A stretch of 64,000 nucleotides of DNA, from the NCBI RefSeq assembly GCF_000144605.1, contig NC_014375.1, positions 1,736,001-1,800,000 on the forward strand, written 5' to 3'. How positions within the stretch are numbered: the first letter of the stretch is position 1; each line of letters begins with the position of its first letter. The notes beneath the pieces are model-generated. The model did no database searches. It was given only the letters and a program-made list of their open reading frames with translations, and was not told where the DNA came from. A program made the position numbers and the translations under genes. The stretch is from Brevundimonas subvibrioides ATCC 15264. GTDB taxonomy: Bacteria; Pseudomonadota; Alphaproteobacteria; Caulobacterales; Caulobacteraceae. Below, piece by piece: positions 46,972-56,588 of the stretch.

Positions 46972-48650
46972 TCTTCCAGCCGCGCGACCTCGTTCACCAG
47001 CGCGCCATCGGCGCCGGCGTCATTCTGGGGCTGGGCTATGTCCTGGTCGCGGTCGCGTTGATTCAGGCGCTGGTTCTGAAGTCCGATCTCCTGTCGGACG
47101 TCGGCCCGGCCCTCCTATGCGCTGCCGTCCAGACGGGGGTCTGGTTCGGATTCCGCGACCAGGCCTTCGGGCGGATGCTGTCGTCCATCCTGCTGATGGC
47201 CCAGGTCTCAACGCTGGTGGCTGCCCTGTCGGGCCATGCCCTGCAGACGGACATGCACATGGCCTATTTCGCCGCCCTGGCCGTGGTCGTCATCTACTGC
47301 GACTGGCGGGCGATCGTCGGGGGTGCCGTGACCGTGGCCCTGCATCACCTGATCCTGAGCTTTGTCCTTCCCGACCTCGTCTTTCCGGGCTCCGCGGACA
47401 TCACGCGGGTGCTGGTCCATGCCGTCATCCTGGTGGTCGAAGCCGCTGTGCTGACCTGGAGCGCGGCCAGCGTGACGGCCATGTTCGCCGCCAACGCCGA
47501 GAGCCAGGCCGCCGCCGAACTCGCGACGCGGAAGGCCCATGAAGCCGCCGATGCCCTGGGCATTTCGCGGGCCACCACCGATCGTCAGGCCGCCGAGGCC
47601 GCCGATCGCGAGCGGACCGTCGCCCATGAGCAGGCCATGGTCGCGAAACAGACGGCCGAGCGCGACCGGGTTCTCGCCGAGGAGCAGGCCGAGGTCGTGG
47701 AAAAGACGGCCGCCGGGCTGAGCGCCCTGGCCCGCGGCGACCTGAGCTACCGCATCACAGGAGAGTTTCCGGCCAGCTATGCCAAGCTTCAGGCGGACTT
47801 CAACGTCGCGATCGAGGCCCTGCACGCTGACATAACCACCATCGACGCCAACGCGTCGGCGATCAGTTCCGAGGCCGCCGAAATCAGTCAGGCGGCGCAT
47901 GAGCTGTCCCAACGCACGGAAACCCAGGCCGCCACCCTGGAAGAGACGGCCGCGGCGCTGGAAGAGGTCACGGCGACCGTGCGCATGGCGGCCCAGGGCG
48001 CGGACGATGCATCCGCGGTGATGGAGCGGACCCAGGCCGAGGCTGATCGAAGCCGCCCCGTCATCGAGGACGCGGTCAATGCCATGGGCGACATCGAGGC
48101 GTCGTCGGAACAGATCAGCCAGATCGTCGGGGTGATCGATGAGATCGCGTTCCAGACCAACCTGCTGGCCCTGAACGCCGGTGTCGAGGCTGCGAGGGCC
48201 GGCGACGCCGGACGCGGCTTTGCCGTGGTGGCCACGGAGGTGCGGGCTTTGGCTCAACGCTCCGCAGAGGCGGCCAAGGAGATCAACGCGCTGATCACCA
48301 AGAGCCGGGATCAGGTCAAGAATGGTGTCACGCTCGTCGGCCGCACCGGTGTGACGCTGGAGGCCATCGCCGCCCGGGTCAGCGACATTTCGGGCATCAT
48401 GGGCCAGATCACGGCTTCGACCCGCGAACAGGCCACGGCCCTGGCCGAGATCAATCTGGCCATCAACCAGATGGACCAGGCGACCCAGCAGAACGCGGCC
48501 ATGGTGGAAGAGTCCACGGCTGCCTGCCAGAACCTGACCAACGACGCCTCGCAACTGGCATCCCTGGTGGCCCGGTTCGAGCTCGGCGGCACCGGTCGCG
48601 GGCGACGGGCCCCGGCGGGCCGGCGCTCGATCGAGCGTTTCGCCGCCTGA
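46968..48650 (+). CDS. Methyl-accepting chemotaxis protein with a six-span sensor
   Basis: 560 residues. About six membrane spans within residues ~10-180 have no sizeable periplasmic domain. A coiled coil (~185-260, AEQA/AERD-type heptads), HAMP-like ARGDLSYRI, and a signalling domain follow, with tip region [28 protein letters not shown] and [20 protein letters not shown]. Long MA-domain helices and no C-terminal CheR pentapeptide. Start ATG overlaps the upstream small secreted gene by four bases. It should feed CheA/CheW; the stimulus is unknown. Confidence 0.93.
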   Translation: MIFQPRDLVHQRAIGAGVILGLGYVLVAVALIQALVLKSDLLSDVGPALLCAAVQTGVWFGFRDQAFGRMLSSILLMAQVSTLVAALSGHALQTDMHMAYFAALAVVVIYCDWRAIVGGAVTVALHHLILSFVLPDLVFPGSADITRVLVHAVILVVEAAVLTWSAASVTAMFAANAESQAAAELATRKAHEAADALGISRATTDRQAAEAADRERTVAHEQAMVAKQTAERDRVLAEEQAEVVEKTAAGLSALARGDLSYRITGEFPASYAKLQADFNVAIEALHADITTIDANASAISSEAAEISQAAHELSQRTETQAATLEETAAALEEVTATVRMAAQGADDASAVMERTQAEADRSRPVIEDAVNAMGDIEASSEQISQIVGVIDEIAFQTNLLALNAGVEAARAGDAGRGFAVVATEVRALAQRSAEAAKEINALITKSRDQVKNGVTLVGRTGVTLEAIAARVSDISGIMGQITASTREQATALAEINLAINQMDQATQQNAAMVEESTAACQNLTNDASQLASLVARFELGGTGRGRRAPAGRRSIERFAA

Positions 48651-48702
48651 CGGTCCGGCCCGGGCGTGGCGCGCGCCTGGCGCGTTACGCTAGAAGGGGG
48701 GC

Positions 48703-50313
48703 ATGATCCGATTCCTCGTCGTGCTTGGACTGGTTTTGGTCTGCGGGGCCTGCGCCACCCACCCCGGCGGGGTCGATCAGGTCCGTTTCGCGCGGGACCG
48801 GAGCTTTGTTCAGACAACCATCGAGGCCGGCCGTCTGCGCGGCGTGGAGGGGGCGGGTGTGCGTGCCTTCCTCGGGGTTCCCTACGCTGCGCCGCCAGTC
48901 GGAGACCTGCGCTGGCGGGGCCCAAGGCCCGTGCAGGCCTGGAGCGGCGTGCGCGACGCGACCCGGATCGGATCGGACTGCACCCAGGCTCTGGGCCGCG
49001 AGGCGATCCTGGGCGGCGGGGGCGGTCTGGTCGTCGGGTCCGAGGACTGCCTGTTCGTCAACATCTATGCGCCGGCCGGGGCAGCGGCGCAGGCCAGGCC
49101 CGTGATGGTCTATCTGCACGGCGGGGCCTTCACCATCGGGGCGGGCGCCAACTATGACCCCAGCCGTCTGGCGGCCGAGCAGGACCGGGTCGTCGTCACG
49201 GTCAACTTTCGGCTGGGTGCCCTGGGATGGCTGGCCCTTCCGGCGTTCGCGGACGACGGCGAGGGCGTGGGCGGCAACTGGGGCCTGATGGACCAGCAGG
49301 CGGCCCTGCGCTGGGTGCACGACAACATCGCCGCCTTCGGGGGCGATCCGGGGGACGTGACCCTGTTCGCCGAGAGTTCGGGCGCCTGGAGCGCCTGCTA
49401 TCTGATGGCGTCGCCCGGTTCGGAGGGGCTGTACAGCCGCGTGATCCTGCAGAGCGGGCCGTGCCTGGAGCCGTCGTCGCTGAACGCGGCGGCGGACCAG
49501 GCCGGGCCGGGGTTGGCCTTCGCGGCCAATCTGGGGTGTCCGGGACCGGATGTCGTGGCGTGCCTGAGGAAGACGCCGGCCTGGCGAATCGCCCGGGGGG
49601 CCTCGACGCGGTCGGGAATCAACGGGCCGGGATCGTGGGGCCCGGTCTTCGGCGACGCCATGGTGCCGCTGAGCCCGCCCGAGGCCTTCGCCAAAGGGGC
49701 CTTCACCCGGGTCCCGGTCATGGTGGGCTCCAATACCGACGAAGGGCGTCTGTTCGCCGTCGAGGTGCGCGACATGGACCGATATGAGAAGGAGACGCAC
49801 TGGCTGTACGGCGACGCCGGCACCGGAGCGCTGGAGCGCTATCCGGTCGATGCCGAGGGGCCTGCGGTGGCGATCGCCCAGAGCTTCACCGACAGCCGGT
49901 TCTCATGCCCCGCCGACTCGCTTCGGCGGCTGCTGGCGCGGCACGTGCCGGTGCATGGCTACGAATTCGCCGACCGCGAAGTGCCGTTCATCCTGCCCGA
50001 CTGGATCACCGGGCTGGACATGGGCGCCTATCATGCCAGCGAGCTGGCCTATGTGTTCGGCACGTCGTGGATCTTCACAGACACCGACCGGTGGACCCCA
50101 GAGCAGCGTGCATTGTCGGAGCGGATAATGGCGCTGTGGGCCGGGTTCGGCCAGGACACCGACTTTGACGCGCGCTGGCCCCGGGTGACGGATGGCGGTG
50201 GGCCTGTCGTGGTGTTCGACCCGGCCGGCGACCGGGTCGATACGACGTTCCACGACCGGCACCAGTGCGGCTTCTGGGGCGGCACGGCGCTGGGGCCCGT
50301 GGAGCCTAGCTGA
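48703..50313 (+). CDS. Type-B carboxylesterase/lipase family lipoprotein
   Basis: 536 residues, alpha/beta hydrolase. Lipoprotein signal RFLVVLGLVLVCGAC. GVPYAAPPVGDLRW, EDCLFVNIYAP and YLHGGAFTIGAG are signatures; the nucleophile Ser225 lies in LFAESSGAWSA (AESSG instead of the usual GESAG, first Gly replaced by Ala). Glu in SNTDEGRLF and His in YHASELAYVFG complete the triad. The 3' end overlaps the convergent L,D-transpeptidase stop by eight bases. Ester substrate unknown. Confidence 0.9.
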   Translation: MIRFLVVLGLVLVCGACATHPGGVDQVRFARDRSFVQTTIEAGRLRGVEGAGVRAFLGVPYAAPPVGDLRWRGPRPVQAWSGVRDATRIGSDCTQALGREAILGGGGGLVVGSEDCLFVNIYAPAGAAAQARPVMVYLHGGAFTIGAGANYDPSRLAAEQDRVVVTVNFRLGALGWLALPAFADDGEGVGGNWGLMDQQAALRWVHDNIAAFGGDPGDVTLFAESSGAWSACYLMASPGSEGLYSRVILQSGPCLEPSSLNAAADQAGPGLAFAANLGCPGPDVVACLRKTPAWRIARGASTRSGINGPGSWGPVFGDAMVPLSPPEAFAKGAFTRVPVMVGSNTDEGRLFAVEVRDMDRYEKETHWLYGDAGTGALERYPVDAEGPAVAIAQSFTDSRFSCPADSLRRLLARHVPVHGYEFADREVPFILPDWITGLDMGAYHASELAYVFGTSWIFTDTDRWTPEQRALSERIMALWAGFGQDTDFDARWPRVTDGGGPVVVFDPAGDRVDTTFHDRHQCGFWGGTALGPVEPS

Positions 50314-51418
50314 AAATGACCTCGACGCCCGGCTTCACGGCCTTGGCCAGCTGCTCGGCGCTCCAGTTAGTCAGTCGAACGCAGCCGCTGGAGGCGGTCT
50401 TGGCGATCTTCGAGGGCTCGGGAGTGCCGTGGATGCCGTAGGTGTCGCGGGAGAGCTCGATCCAGACCGAGCCGACCGGGTTGTTCGGACCTGCGGGCAC
50501 GACGACCTTCTTGTCGCCGCGGTCGTAGCTGACCCGATCGGGATCGTAGGTGTAATCCGGCTCGTTCGCGACGCCGACGACCGTCAGACGCCCCGTCGGA
50601 GCCGGGCGGGCCGAGCTGCCGACCGTGGCCGGATAGAAGGCCAGCAGGGTGCCGTCTGCCCCGAAGGCGCGCAGCGATCCTTCGCCTTTGCTGACCTCAA
50701 TGCGGGTCACGGCGGCGGGCAGGGGCTGGTCGGCCACAGCGGGGACAAGGATCGCCTGGCCCGCGCGGGCGAAGTCGACGCCGGGGTTGAGCGCGGTCAA
50801 CAGGCCCTCGGTGACATGGAACCGTTCGGCCAGCATCTCCAGCGGCGTGCGATAGGACAGGGCGGTCAGTTCGCCCTGGGCCGCCAGATCGGTCGGGATG
50901 GTGGCGACGAACGGTCCGGCCACGTCGGCCGCGCTGATCGTATAGGTCGTGGTGACCGCGCCGGCGTTCTGCGTCAGGCGGGCGAAGACCTGTTCATCCA
51001 GCTGGCCGTCGACCGGCAGGTCGTTGGCCTGCTCGAAAGCGGCCACGGCCTGTTCCGTATTCTGGCCGCCCAGTCCGTCGATGGCCCCGGGCGAGAATCG
51101 GGCGCGGTCTAGCAGGATCTGGGCGCGGATGATGTCGGGACGGGGAGGGGTGGCGTTCGCGGCCGGCGCGCCTTCGTCGCCCGGGGCGGTCGGGGCTGCC
51201 GATCCGGTGCGGGTGGAGGCGGGCTGCGCCGGGCGGGTCGGTGACCACGCGGCGGACTCGATCGATTGGGCCGACAACGGGCCGGTTCCCCCGGCCTGGA
51301 CCGGGTTTGTGGCCGGCGCTGTCCGGGCGGTCGGTGCGGACTGTTCGGGATCCTGCGCGTCGCAGGCGGCGAGGGACACGGAGGCGAGAAGGGCGGTGGC
51401 AAGCGACAGGCGGATCAT
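50306..51418 (-). CDS. L,D-transpeptidase lipoprotein with peptidoglycan-binding domain
   Basis: 370 residues: lipobox LAAC (Cys ~19), an Ala/Pro/Thr linker, a PG_binding_1-type domain (~95-150, ARFSPGAIDGLGGQNTEQAV), a LysM-like segment, and a YkuD domain. The catalytic region is HGTPEP then SSGCVRLTNW with Cys346. The start is ATG 51418; the frame beyond it is not signal-like. It crosslinks peptidoglycan by 3-3 links or anchors a protein in the periplasm. Convergent with the esterase. Confidence 0.92.
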   Translation of the reverse strand: MIRLSLATALLASVSLAACDAQDPEQSAPTARTAPATNPVQAGGTGPLSAQSIESAAWSPTRPAQPASTRTGSAAPTAPGDEGAPAANATPPRPDIIRAQILLDRARFSPGAIDGLGGQNTEQAVAAFEQANDLPVDGQLDEQVFARLTQNAGAVTTTYTISAADVAGPFVATIPTDLAAQGELTALSYRTPLEMLAERFHVTEGLLTALNPGVDFARAGQAILVPAVADQPLPAAVTRIEVSKGEGSLRAFGADGTLLAFYPATVGSSARPAPTGRLTVVGVANEPDYTYDPDRVSYDRGDKKVVVPAGPNNPVGSVWIELSRDTYGIHGTPEPSKIAKTASSGCVRLTNWSAEQLAKAVKPGVEVIFS

Positions 51419-51562
51419 GAAACGGGGCCTTCTGAGGGACAGGTCTAGCCAACCCGCGGCGGAGTTTACCGTTCCGCACAACCGCCGGCGGGTGCCCGCT
51501 TGCCGGGAACCGGAAACAGGTGTGTAGGTTCAGTCCCGGACGTTAGGATTTTGGTAACCTTC

Positions 51563-51694
51563 ATGCGACGCGCCCTGCACATCGGCCTCTTCATCGGCAC
51601 CCTGATCGGGGTCTCCGCCTGCGCGACAGCACACGACGGGCCGGGGCCACAGCGGGGGGCCTATGGCTCGGTGGATGCGGGCTCGACCCACTGA
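51563..51694 (+). CDS. Small lipoprotein, 43 residues
   Basis: RRALHIGLFIGTLIGVSAC is a complete lipoprotein signal with lipobox VSAC, leaving about 22 mature residues rich in Gly. Start ATG 51563. Short, so partly judged on the signal peptide alone; no family. It lies about 100 bases before the CBS/CorC gene on the same strand. Confidence 0.5.
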   Translation: MRRALHIGLFIGTLIGVSACATAHDGPGPQRGAYGSVDAGSTH

Positions 51695-51794
51695 TCCGCG
51701 TCCCCAAGGAAATCGTGGCGAAAGCGGCCACATTCGGCTAATGACGAAGGGCGGACGCCGGCTGTTGCGCCGCGCCGGTCCCACTCCCCCCTAG

Positions 51795-53129
51795 ATGTTA
51801 CTCATCGCCATCGCCGTCGTTCTGCTCCTCGTGGTGCTCAACGGCCTGTTCGCCGCGACCGAGATGGCGGTCGTCTCGTCCCGAAAATCCAAGCTTCAGA
51901 GCCGCGCCGAGCGCGGTGACCGCGGGGCGCGAGCCGCGCTGAAGCTGTCGGAAGACCCCACCCATTTCCTGTCCGCCGTCCAGGTCGGCATCACGCTGAT
52001 CGGGATTCTGGCGGGTGCCTATGGTCAGGCAGCCATCGCCGGAGAGCTGACCCGTATCCTGGAGGGGGCCTTCCCGGCCGCGGGCCACTGGGCGCAGATC
52101 GCCTCGACCGCCGTGGTGGTCGTGGGCATCACCTATGTCTCGCTGATCGTGGGCGAGCTGGTGCCCAAGCGTCTGGCGCTGATCTTCCCCGAATCGATCG
52201 CCGCCAAGATGGCGGCGCCGATCTCGACCGTGGCCATCGTGCTGCATCCGTTCGTGGTGCTGCTGACGGCTTCGACCTCCGGCATCCTCAAGGTCATGGG
52301 CGTCAAGGACCGGGACGGGTCCGATGTCACCCAGGAGGAGGTCGAAACCATGATCGCGGAGGGCACCTCCGCCGGTCTGATCGAGCCCGAAGAGCAGACG
52401 ATGATCGAGGAGATCCTGCGTCTGGGCGACCGGCCGATCCGGGTCGCCATGACGCCGCGCCACGAGGTCTTCTGGGTCGCCCTGAACGACACCGAAGCGG
52501 TTCTCCGCGAAGAGGTCCGGACCTGCCCCTATTCGCGGATCGTCGTGGCCAAGGAAAACGACGTCGATAACCCGCTGGGCGTCGTCCACAAGAAGGACCT
52601 GCTGGACAGCCTGCTGGACAACGGCGAGTTCAATATCGAGAAGCACGTCCAGACGCCGGCCTTCATTCCCCAGTCGACCTCGGTGCTGAAGGCGCTGGAG
52701 ATCCTGAAGGCGTCCAAGGTCCACATGGCCTTTCTGGTCGACGAGTTCGGGGCCTTCGAAGGCGTGGTGACCGCCACCGACCTGCTGGAGATGATCGCCG
52801 GCGACTTCGACGAGGGCCACGACGACAAGGAGGCGCTGATCCGTCTGCGCGACGACGGCACCTGGCTGGTCGACGGCCAGACCGACCTGGACGAGCTGTC
52901 GGATGAACTGGGCGAGGACTTCGGCGAAGCCGACGGCTTCCACACCGTGGCCGGCCTTGTGCTGCATCAGCTGTCGCGCGTCCCGGACGAGGGCGAGATC
53001 CTTCAGCTCGGCCGCTTCGAGGTCGAGGTCATCGACATGGACGACCGCCGCATCGACAAGCTGCTTTTTCGCCAGGTCGTGAACAGAGAAGATGAGGCCG
53101 ACGCGGTCGCCGCGCACCTGGATCACTGA
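51795..53129 (+). CDS. Hemolysin/CNNM-family membrane protein with CBS pair and CorC domain
   Basis: 444 residues: CNNM transmembrane domain (~1-190, with NGLFAATEMAVVSSRKSKL and GELVPKRLAL), two CBS domains (~210-340; MTPRHEVFWV, VHMAFLVDEFGAFEGVVT) and a CorC_HlyC C-terminal domain (~360-444). The YfjD/TlyC type, proposed magnesium or cation efflux; the name hemolysin is historical. Alone on its strand, followed by tRNA-Trp. Confidence 0.92.
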   Translation: MLLIAIAVVLLLVVLNGLFAATEMAVVSSRKSKLQSRAERGDRGARAALKLSEDPTHFLSAVQVGITLIGILAGAYGQAAIAGELTRILEGAFPAAGHWAQIASTAVVVVGITYVSLIVGELVPKRLALIFPESIAAKMAAPISTVAIVLHPFVVLLTASTSGILKVMGVKDRDGSDVTQEEVETMIAEGTSAGLIEPEEQTMIEEILRLGDRPIRVAMTPRHEVFWVALNDTEAVLREEVRTCPYSRIVVAKENDVDNPLGVVHKKDLLDSLLDNGEFNIEKHVQTPAFIPQSTSVLKALEILKASKVHMAFLVDEFGAFEGVVTATDLLEMIAGDFDEGHDDKEALIRLRDDGTWLVDGQTDLDELSDELGEDFGEADGFHTVAGLVLHQLSRVPDEGEILQLGRFEVEVIDMDDRRIDKLLFRQVVNREDEADAVAAHLDH

Positions 53130-53136
53130 TCCGGCC

Positions 53137-53165
53137 TTGAAATGGTCGGCAGCGTCAGGCATAGC
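53137..53165 (+). promoter_or_regulatory. Possible promoter of tRNA-Trp
   Basis: TTGAAA (53137-53142), 17-base spacer, CATAGC (53160-53165), about 60 bases before the mature tRNA. Weak -10; sequence match only. Confidence 0.3.
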
Positions 53166-53224
53166 CCCCCGTCTGGCGAACGGACGCGCCGCGGGGTCTT
53201 CCTCACGGCGCATCTGACTTGTCT

Positions 53225-53300
53225 AGGAGTTTAGCTCAGCTGGTAGAGCACCGGTCTCCAAAACCGGGGGTCGTGGGTTCGAATCCCCCAACTCCTGCCA
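53225..53300 (+). tRNA. trnW: tRNA-Trp (anticodon CCA)
   Basis: Full cloverleaf: acceptor AGGAGTT pairs with AACTCCT, D-stem GCTC/GAGC, anticodon stem CCGGT/ACCGG around CTCCAAA, and T-arm GTGGGTTCGAATCCCC. CCA is encoded (53298-53300). It lies upstream of secE, the usual site in alphaproteobacteria. Ends are read directly from pairing. Confidence 0.97.
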
Positions 53301-53381
53301 TTTTCCCCCTGTTCTCGCAGCCTGGGCCTCCCCATCTGCGGGGACAGGACCCAAGTTCGAAACGAGACCTTTAAGGCGATC

Positions 53382-53693
53382 ATGGCCAAGCCCCACTTCC
53401 CCGGCCGTCGCACCGGCAATCCCGCCGCTCGTGCCAAGCCGCAACTGGCGACGGCTGCGGCTGCCTCGACCGTAACAGTGGACGCGCCCGCGCCCAAGAA
53501 GCGGACCTCACCCGGCCAGTTCATCAGCCAGGTGCAGGCCGAGGCGCGCAAGATCGTCTGGCCCAGCCGCAAGGAAACCTGGATCACCTCGGTCATGGTG
53601 TTCATCATGGTCGCCATCGCGGTCGTGTTCTTCTGGGCCGTCGACACCGCCCTGGGCTGGCTGTCGACCATCATTCTCGCCATCGGCCAATAA
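53382..53693 (+). CDS. secE: Preprotein translocase subunit SecE
   Basis: 103 residues. Core: QFISQVQAEARKIVWPSRKETW amphipathic helix and one membrane span (VMVFIMVAIAVVFFWAV). A 40-residue basic/Ala/Pro N-terminal extension precedes it, longer than the minimal SecE. Part of SecYEG in the inner membrane. It is followed by nusG at 19 bases, the universal secE-nusG pair, and preceded by tRNA-Trp. Confidence 0.95.
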   Translation: MAKPHFPGRRTGNPAARAKPQLATAAAASTVTVDAPAPKKRTSPGQFISQVQAEARKIVWPSRKETWITSVMVFIMVAIAVVFFWAVDTALGWLSTIILAIGQ

Positions 53694-53712
53694 TCAACAA
53701 GGAGACGCGCCC

Positions 53713-54294
53713 ATGACGGATGCAGCGCCCGACACCAAGGTCGCCTCGAACCCGAGGCACAAGTGGTACATCGTCCACGCCTATTCGAACTTCGAGAAGA
53801 AGGTCGCCCAGCATATCCGCGACCAGGCCAAGCAGCGCGATCTGGAGGAATGCTTCTCCGAGATCCTGGTGCCGACCGAGGACGTCGTGGAAATCCGCCG
53901 GGGCCGCAAGGTCAACTCCGAGCGCAAATTCTTCCCGGGCTATGTCCTGGTGAAGATGGAACTGACCGACGACGCCTATCACCTGGTCAAGGACACGCCC
54001 AAGGTCACGGGCTTCCTGGGCGCCGCGGGCGGCACCAAGCCGCTGCCGGTCTCCGAGCGTGAGGTCCAGGCCATCATCGGCGCCGTGGAAGAGGGCGTGG
54101 AGCGTCCCAAGCCCACGATCCGCTTCGACATCGGCGAGACCGTCAAGGTCATCGACGGTCCCTTCGCCAGCTTCGACGGCCAGGTGGAGAGTGTCGACGA
54201 GGACGCCGCCCGCCTGCGCGTCGCCGTCTCGATCTTCGGCCGGCCGACGCCGGTGGATCTGGAATACAGCCAGGTCGAGAAGAACGCGGCCTAG
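53713..54294 (+). CDS. nusG: Transcription termination/antitermination factor NusG
   Basis: 193 residues: NGN domain ([27 protein letters not shown]) and C-terminal KOW domain ([20 protein letters not shown]). The NGN binds the RNA polymerase clamp and the KOW binds S10 or Rho. Paired with secE. A terminator hairpin follows and rplK has its own promoter. Confidence 0.97.
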   Translation: MTDAAPDTKVASNPRHKWYIVHAYSNFEKKVAQHIRDQAKQRDLEECFSEILVPTEDVVEIRRGRKVNSERKFFPGYVLVKMELTDDAYHLVKDTPKVTGFLGAAGGTKPLPVSEREVQAIIGAVEEGVERPKPTIRFDIGETVKVIDGPFASFDGQVESVDEDAARLRVAVSIFGRPTPVDLEYSQVEKNAA

Positions 54295-54318
54295 GCCTTT
54301 CAGGATCACGATCTGCAG

Positions 54319-54349
54319 CGGCGGCTCTTCGGAGCCGCCGTTTGCTTTT
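54319..54349 (+). terminator. Rho-independent terminator after nusG
   Basis: 9-bp stem CGGCGGCTC/GAGCCGCCG (54319-54327 with 54332-54340) with TTCG tetraloop, then TTTGCTTTT. It separates secE-nusG from the rplKA unit. Confidence 0.85.
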
Positions 54350-54370
54350 GCGGGGTGCCTCCGCTATAGG
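54342..54370 (+). promoter_or_regulatory. Probable rplKA promoter
   Basis: TTGCTT (54342-54347), 17-base spacer, TATAGG (54365-54370). The GCTATAGG core at 54363-54370 also fits the Caulobacter housekeeping -10. It sits just after the nusG terminator and 108 bases before rplK, leaving a leader where L1 could bind. Confidence 0.55.
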
Positions 54371-54477
54371 CGCGCCTCCCGTGGCTCCGGCTCCGGGACA
54401 AATCCGTGGGAGGCAGCCATGCCCGACCACGGCTCACCGGCCCCGATTAGCTTCGGGGTCATTCACAGGAGAGACCA

Positions 54478-54909
54478 ATGGCCAAGAAGATTCTGGGCTA
54501 TATCAAGCTGCAGGTGCCGGCCGGTTCGGCCACGCCTTCGCCGCCCATCGGGCCCGCACTGGGTCAACGGGGCGTGAACATCATGGGCTTCGTCAAGGAG
54601 TTCAACGCGCGCACCGAGAAGGAAGTGAAGGGCACGCCCCTGCCGACCGTGATCACGGTCTACCAGGACAAGAGCTTCACCTTCGTCACCAAGACCCCGC
54701 CGGCCACCCACTACATCAAGCAGGCCGTGGGCATCACCTCGGGCGCCAAGCTGACGGGCCGCGAGACGGTCGGTTCGATCACCCGCACCCAGCTGCGCGA
54801 GATCGCCGAGAAGAAGATGAAGGACCTGAACGCCAACGATCTGGATGCCGCCGCGCGCATCATCGAAGGTTCCGCCAAGGCCATCGGCCTGAACATCGTG
54901 GAGCGCTGA
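54478..54909 (+). CDS. rplK: 50S ribosomal protein L11
   Basis: 143 residues: [28 protein letters not shown] loop region typical of L11 and the RNA-binding C-terminal domain ([21 protein letters not shown]). Part of the GTPase-associated centre of the 50S. GGAGAG upstream serves as ribosome site. rplA starts two bases after the stop, with L1 autoregulating both in most bacteria. Confidence 0.98.
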   Translation: MAKKILGYIKLQVPAGSATPSPPIGPALGQRGVNIMGFVKEFNARTEKEVKGTPLPTVITVYQDKSFTFVTKTPPATHYIKQAVGITSGAKLTGRETVGSITRTQLREIAEKKMKDLNANDLDAAARIIEGSAKAIGLNIVER

Positions 54910-54911
54910 GC

Positions 54912-55601
54912 ATGTCGAAGCCAACCAAGCGCATGAAGGCGTTCACCGCCGACACCCAGGCCCTGATGACCGTCTCCGACGCCATCGCCGCCGTGAAGGC
55001 CCACGCCACCGCCAAGTTCGACGAGTCGATCGAGATCGCCGTCAACCTGGGCGTCGACCCCCGTCACGCCGACCAGCAGGTCCGTGGCGTGGTGAACCTG
55101 CCGTCCGGCACCGGCCGTGACGTCCGCGTCGCCGTCTTCGCCAAGGACGCCAAGGCCGCCGAGGCCCTGGCCGCCGGCGCCGACGTCGTGGGTGCCGAGG
55201 ATCTGTACGAAAAGATCAACGGCGGCTTCATGGACTTCGACCGCGTCATCGCGTCCCCGGACATGATGGCCCTGGTCGGTCGTCTGGGTAAGGTGCTGGG
55301 CCCGCGCGGCCTGATGCCGAACCCCAAGGTCGGCACCGTGACCCCGAACGTCGCCCAGGCCGTCAAGGACGCCAAGGGCGGTGCGGTCGAGTTCCGCGTC
55401 GAGAAGGCCGGTATCGCCCACGGCGGCATCGGCAAGGCCTCCTTCACTCAGGAAGCCCTCGAGGCCAACGTCCGCGCCTATGTCGACGCCCTGCAAAAGG
55501 CTCGTCCGACCGGCGCCAAGGGCACCTACGTCAAGCGCATCAGCCTGTCGTCCACGATGGGCCCGGGCGTGAAGATCGATCCGGCCTCCGTCACGGCCTG
55601 A
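54912..55601 (+). CDS. rplA: 50S ribosomal protein L1
   Basis: 229 residues; [36 protein letters not shown] and [14 protein letters not shown] are L1 signatures. Start ATG 54912 is two bases after rplK; longer frames upstream are shadows. L1 stalk protein and translational repressor of rplKA. A strong terminator follows. Confidence 0.98.
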   Translation: MSKPTKRMKAFTADTQALMTVSDAIAAVKAHATAKFDESIEIAVNLGVDPRHADQQVRGVVNLPSGTGRDVRVAVFAKDAKAAEALAAGADVVGAEDLYEKINGGFMDFDRVIASPDMMALVGRLGKVLGPRGLMPNPKVGTVTPNVAQAVKDAKGGAVEFRVEKAGIAHGGIGKASFTQEALEANVRAYVDALQKARPTGAKGTYVKRISLSSTMGPGVKIDPASVTA

Positions 55602-55628
55602 TCCCGACCATCGTCGGATAGAGAACAG

Positions 55629-55660
55629 GGGCGGCGACCGCAGGGTCGCCGCCCTTTTTT
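55629..55660 (+). terminator. Rho-independent terminator of rplKA
   Basis: 11-bp stem GGGCGGCGACC/GGTCGCCGCCC (55629-55639 with 55644-55654), 4-base loop, TTTTTT. It separates rplKA from the next gene and from rplJL. Confidence 0.9.
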
Positions 55661-55685
55661 CTTGCGCTACGGGCTGCCTCGTAGA

Positions 55686-55699
55686 TTGTACGCGTACAA
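55686..55699. promoter_or_regulatory. Perfect 14-bp palindrome upstream of the DUF2059 gene
   Basis: TTGTACGCGTACAA is self-complementary and ends 15 bases before the ATG, so it would lie in the leader or promoter of this gene. Likely operator; regulator not identified. Confidence 0.5.
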
Positions 55700-55714
55700 C
55701 CTGGGGGATTTTCG

Positions 55715-56275
55715 ATGACGCATCGTCTGACGAGCCTTTGCGCCGTCGTCGTTCTGGCGTGCGGTGCGGTGGCGGCCCCCGCCATGGCGCAGGATCGGGC
55801 CATCGACCAGGTCTCGGGACCGCACGCCGCCGAGCGGCTGGCCTTGGCGCGCCGGTATATGGCGGCGATGCAGGTGGATCAGATGGGCGTCATGATCCGC
55901 GACATGATCACGGGGGCCGGCGCAGAGTTCACCAAGAGCGAAGGCGGCTTCGATCCTCAGGCCTATGAGCGGGCGCTGCAGGCGACGACGTCGCGGATGA
56001 TCGAACGCATCTTTGCCGAGACCGCCCCGATCTATGCCGACATCTACACGCTCGAGCAATTGCAGGGCATCGTCGCCTTCTACGAAAGCGATCTCGGCCA
56101 GGCCACATTGACCGGCATGTATGAGGCGGCACCCAGGGTTCAGGAGCGCATAGCCGAGCTTATGCCTTCGCTGACGCGCGACGTGGTGGTCGAGCTGTGC
56201 GCCGAGCTGAAGTGCACGCCCGATGAACTGCGTGAGGCCAAGGATGCCGCGCAGCAAGGCCTGCTGGCCGACTGA
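55715..56275 (+). CDS. DUF2059 domain protein, exported
   Basis: 186 residues with signal peptide ending AAPAMAQ and a DUF2059-like helical domain (LARRYMAAMQVDQMGVMI, YTLEQLQGIVAFYESDLGQ). Periplasmic; function of the family is unknown. It interrupts rplKA and rplJL, with a palindrome before it and its own reading start near the ATG at 55715. A terminator lies upstream, so it is not co-transcribed with rplA. Confidence 0.85.
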   Translation: MTHRLTSLCAVVVLACGAVAAPAMAQDRAIDQVSGPHAAERLALARRYMAAMQVDQMGVMIRDMITGAGAEFTKSEGGFDPQAYERALQATTSRMIERIFAETAPIYADIYTLEQLQGIVAFYESDLGQATLTGMYEAAPRVQERIAELMPSLTRDVVVELCAELKCTPDELREAKDAAQQGLLAD

Positions 56276-56281
56276 GTCGGC

Positions 56282-56309
56282 TTGCAATTCCTATCCTGCG
56301 CTGTATAGA
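56282..56309 (+). promoter_or_regulatory. Probable rplJL promoter
   Basis: TTGCAA (56282-56287), 16-base spacer, TATAGA (56304-56309), immediately after the DUF2059 stop. A close match to sigma-70 boxes in a position fitting a long rplJ leader. Confidence 0.6.
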
Positions 56310-56588
56310 GCGCGCTCTTCCGTCGAGACCCCGGTCCCGACGGTCCTGTCCGAGAACTTCGGGGTCTGGGGGTCACCCAGGCCATAAATGCTGGAGAGCC
56401 CTCCAGCGCCGTGGGGAGATGGGGACGTGAAGACGCATCGGTCGGCCCGGCATCCGGGACGGACCCAGCGTCAGACCTTCCTTCGGACATCGTTACCCGG
56501 CCTCAACGCTTCGCGGCGACGCGCAGTGCTTTGGCCAACTCGTTGTCGGGAATAAGCCCGGCGGCGAACCTCAAGACTGGAGACCGCA
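56310..56588 (+). ncRNA. Possible L10 leader of rplJL
   Basis: About 280 untranslated bases between the rplJ promoter and its ATG, with several complementary GC-rich segments. By position this should hold the L10(L12)4 autoregulatory structure, but I did not fold it. No reading frame of note. Confidence 0.35.
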
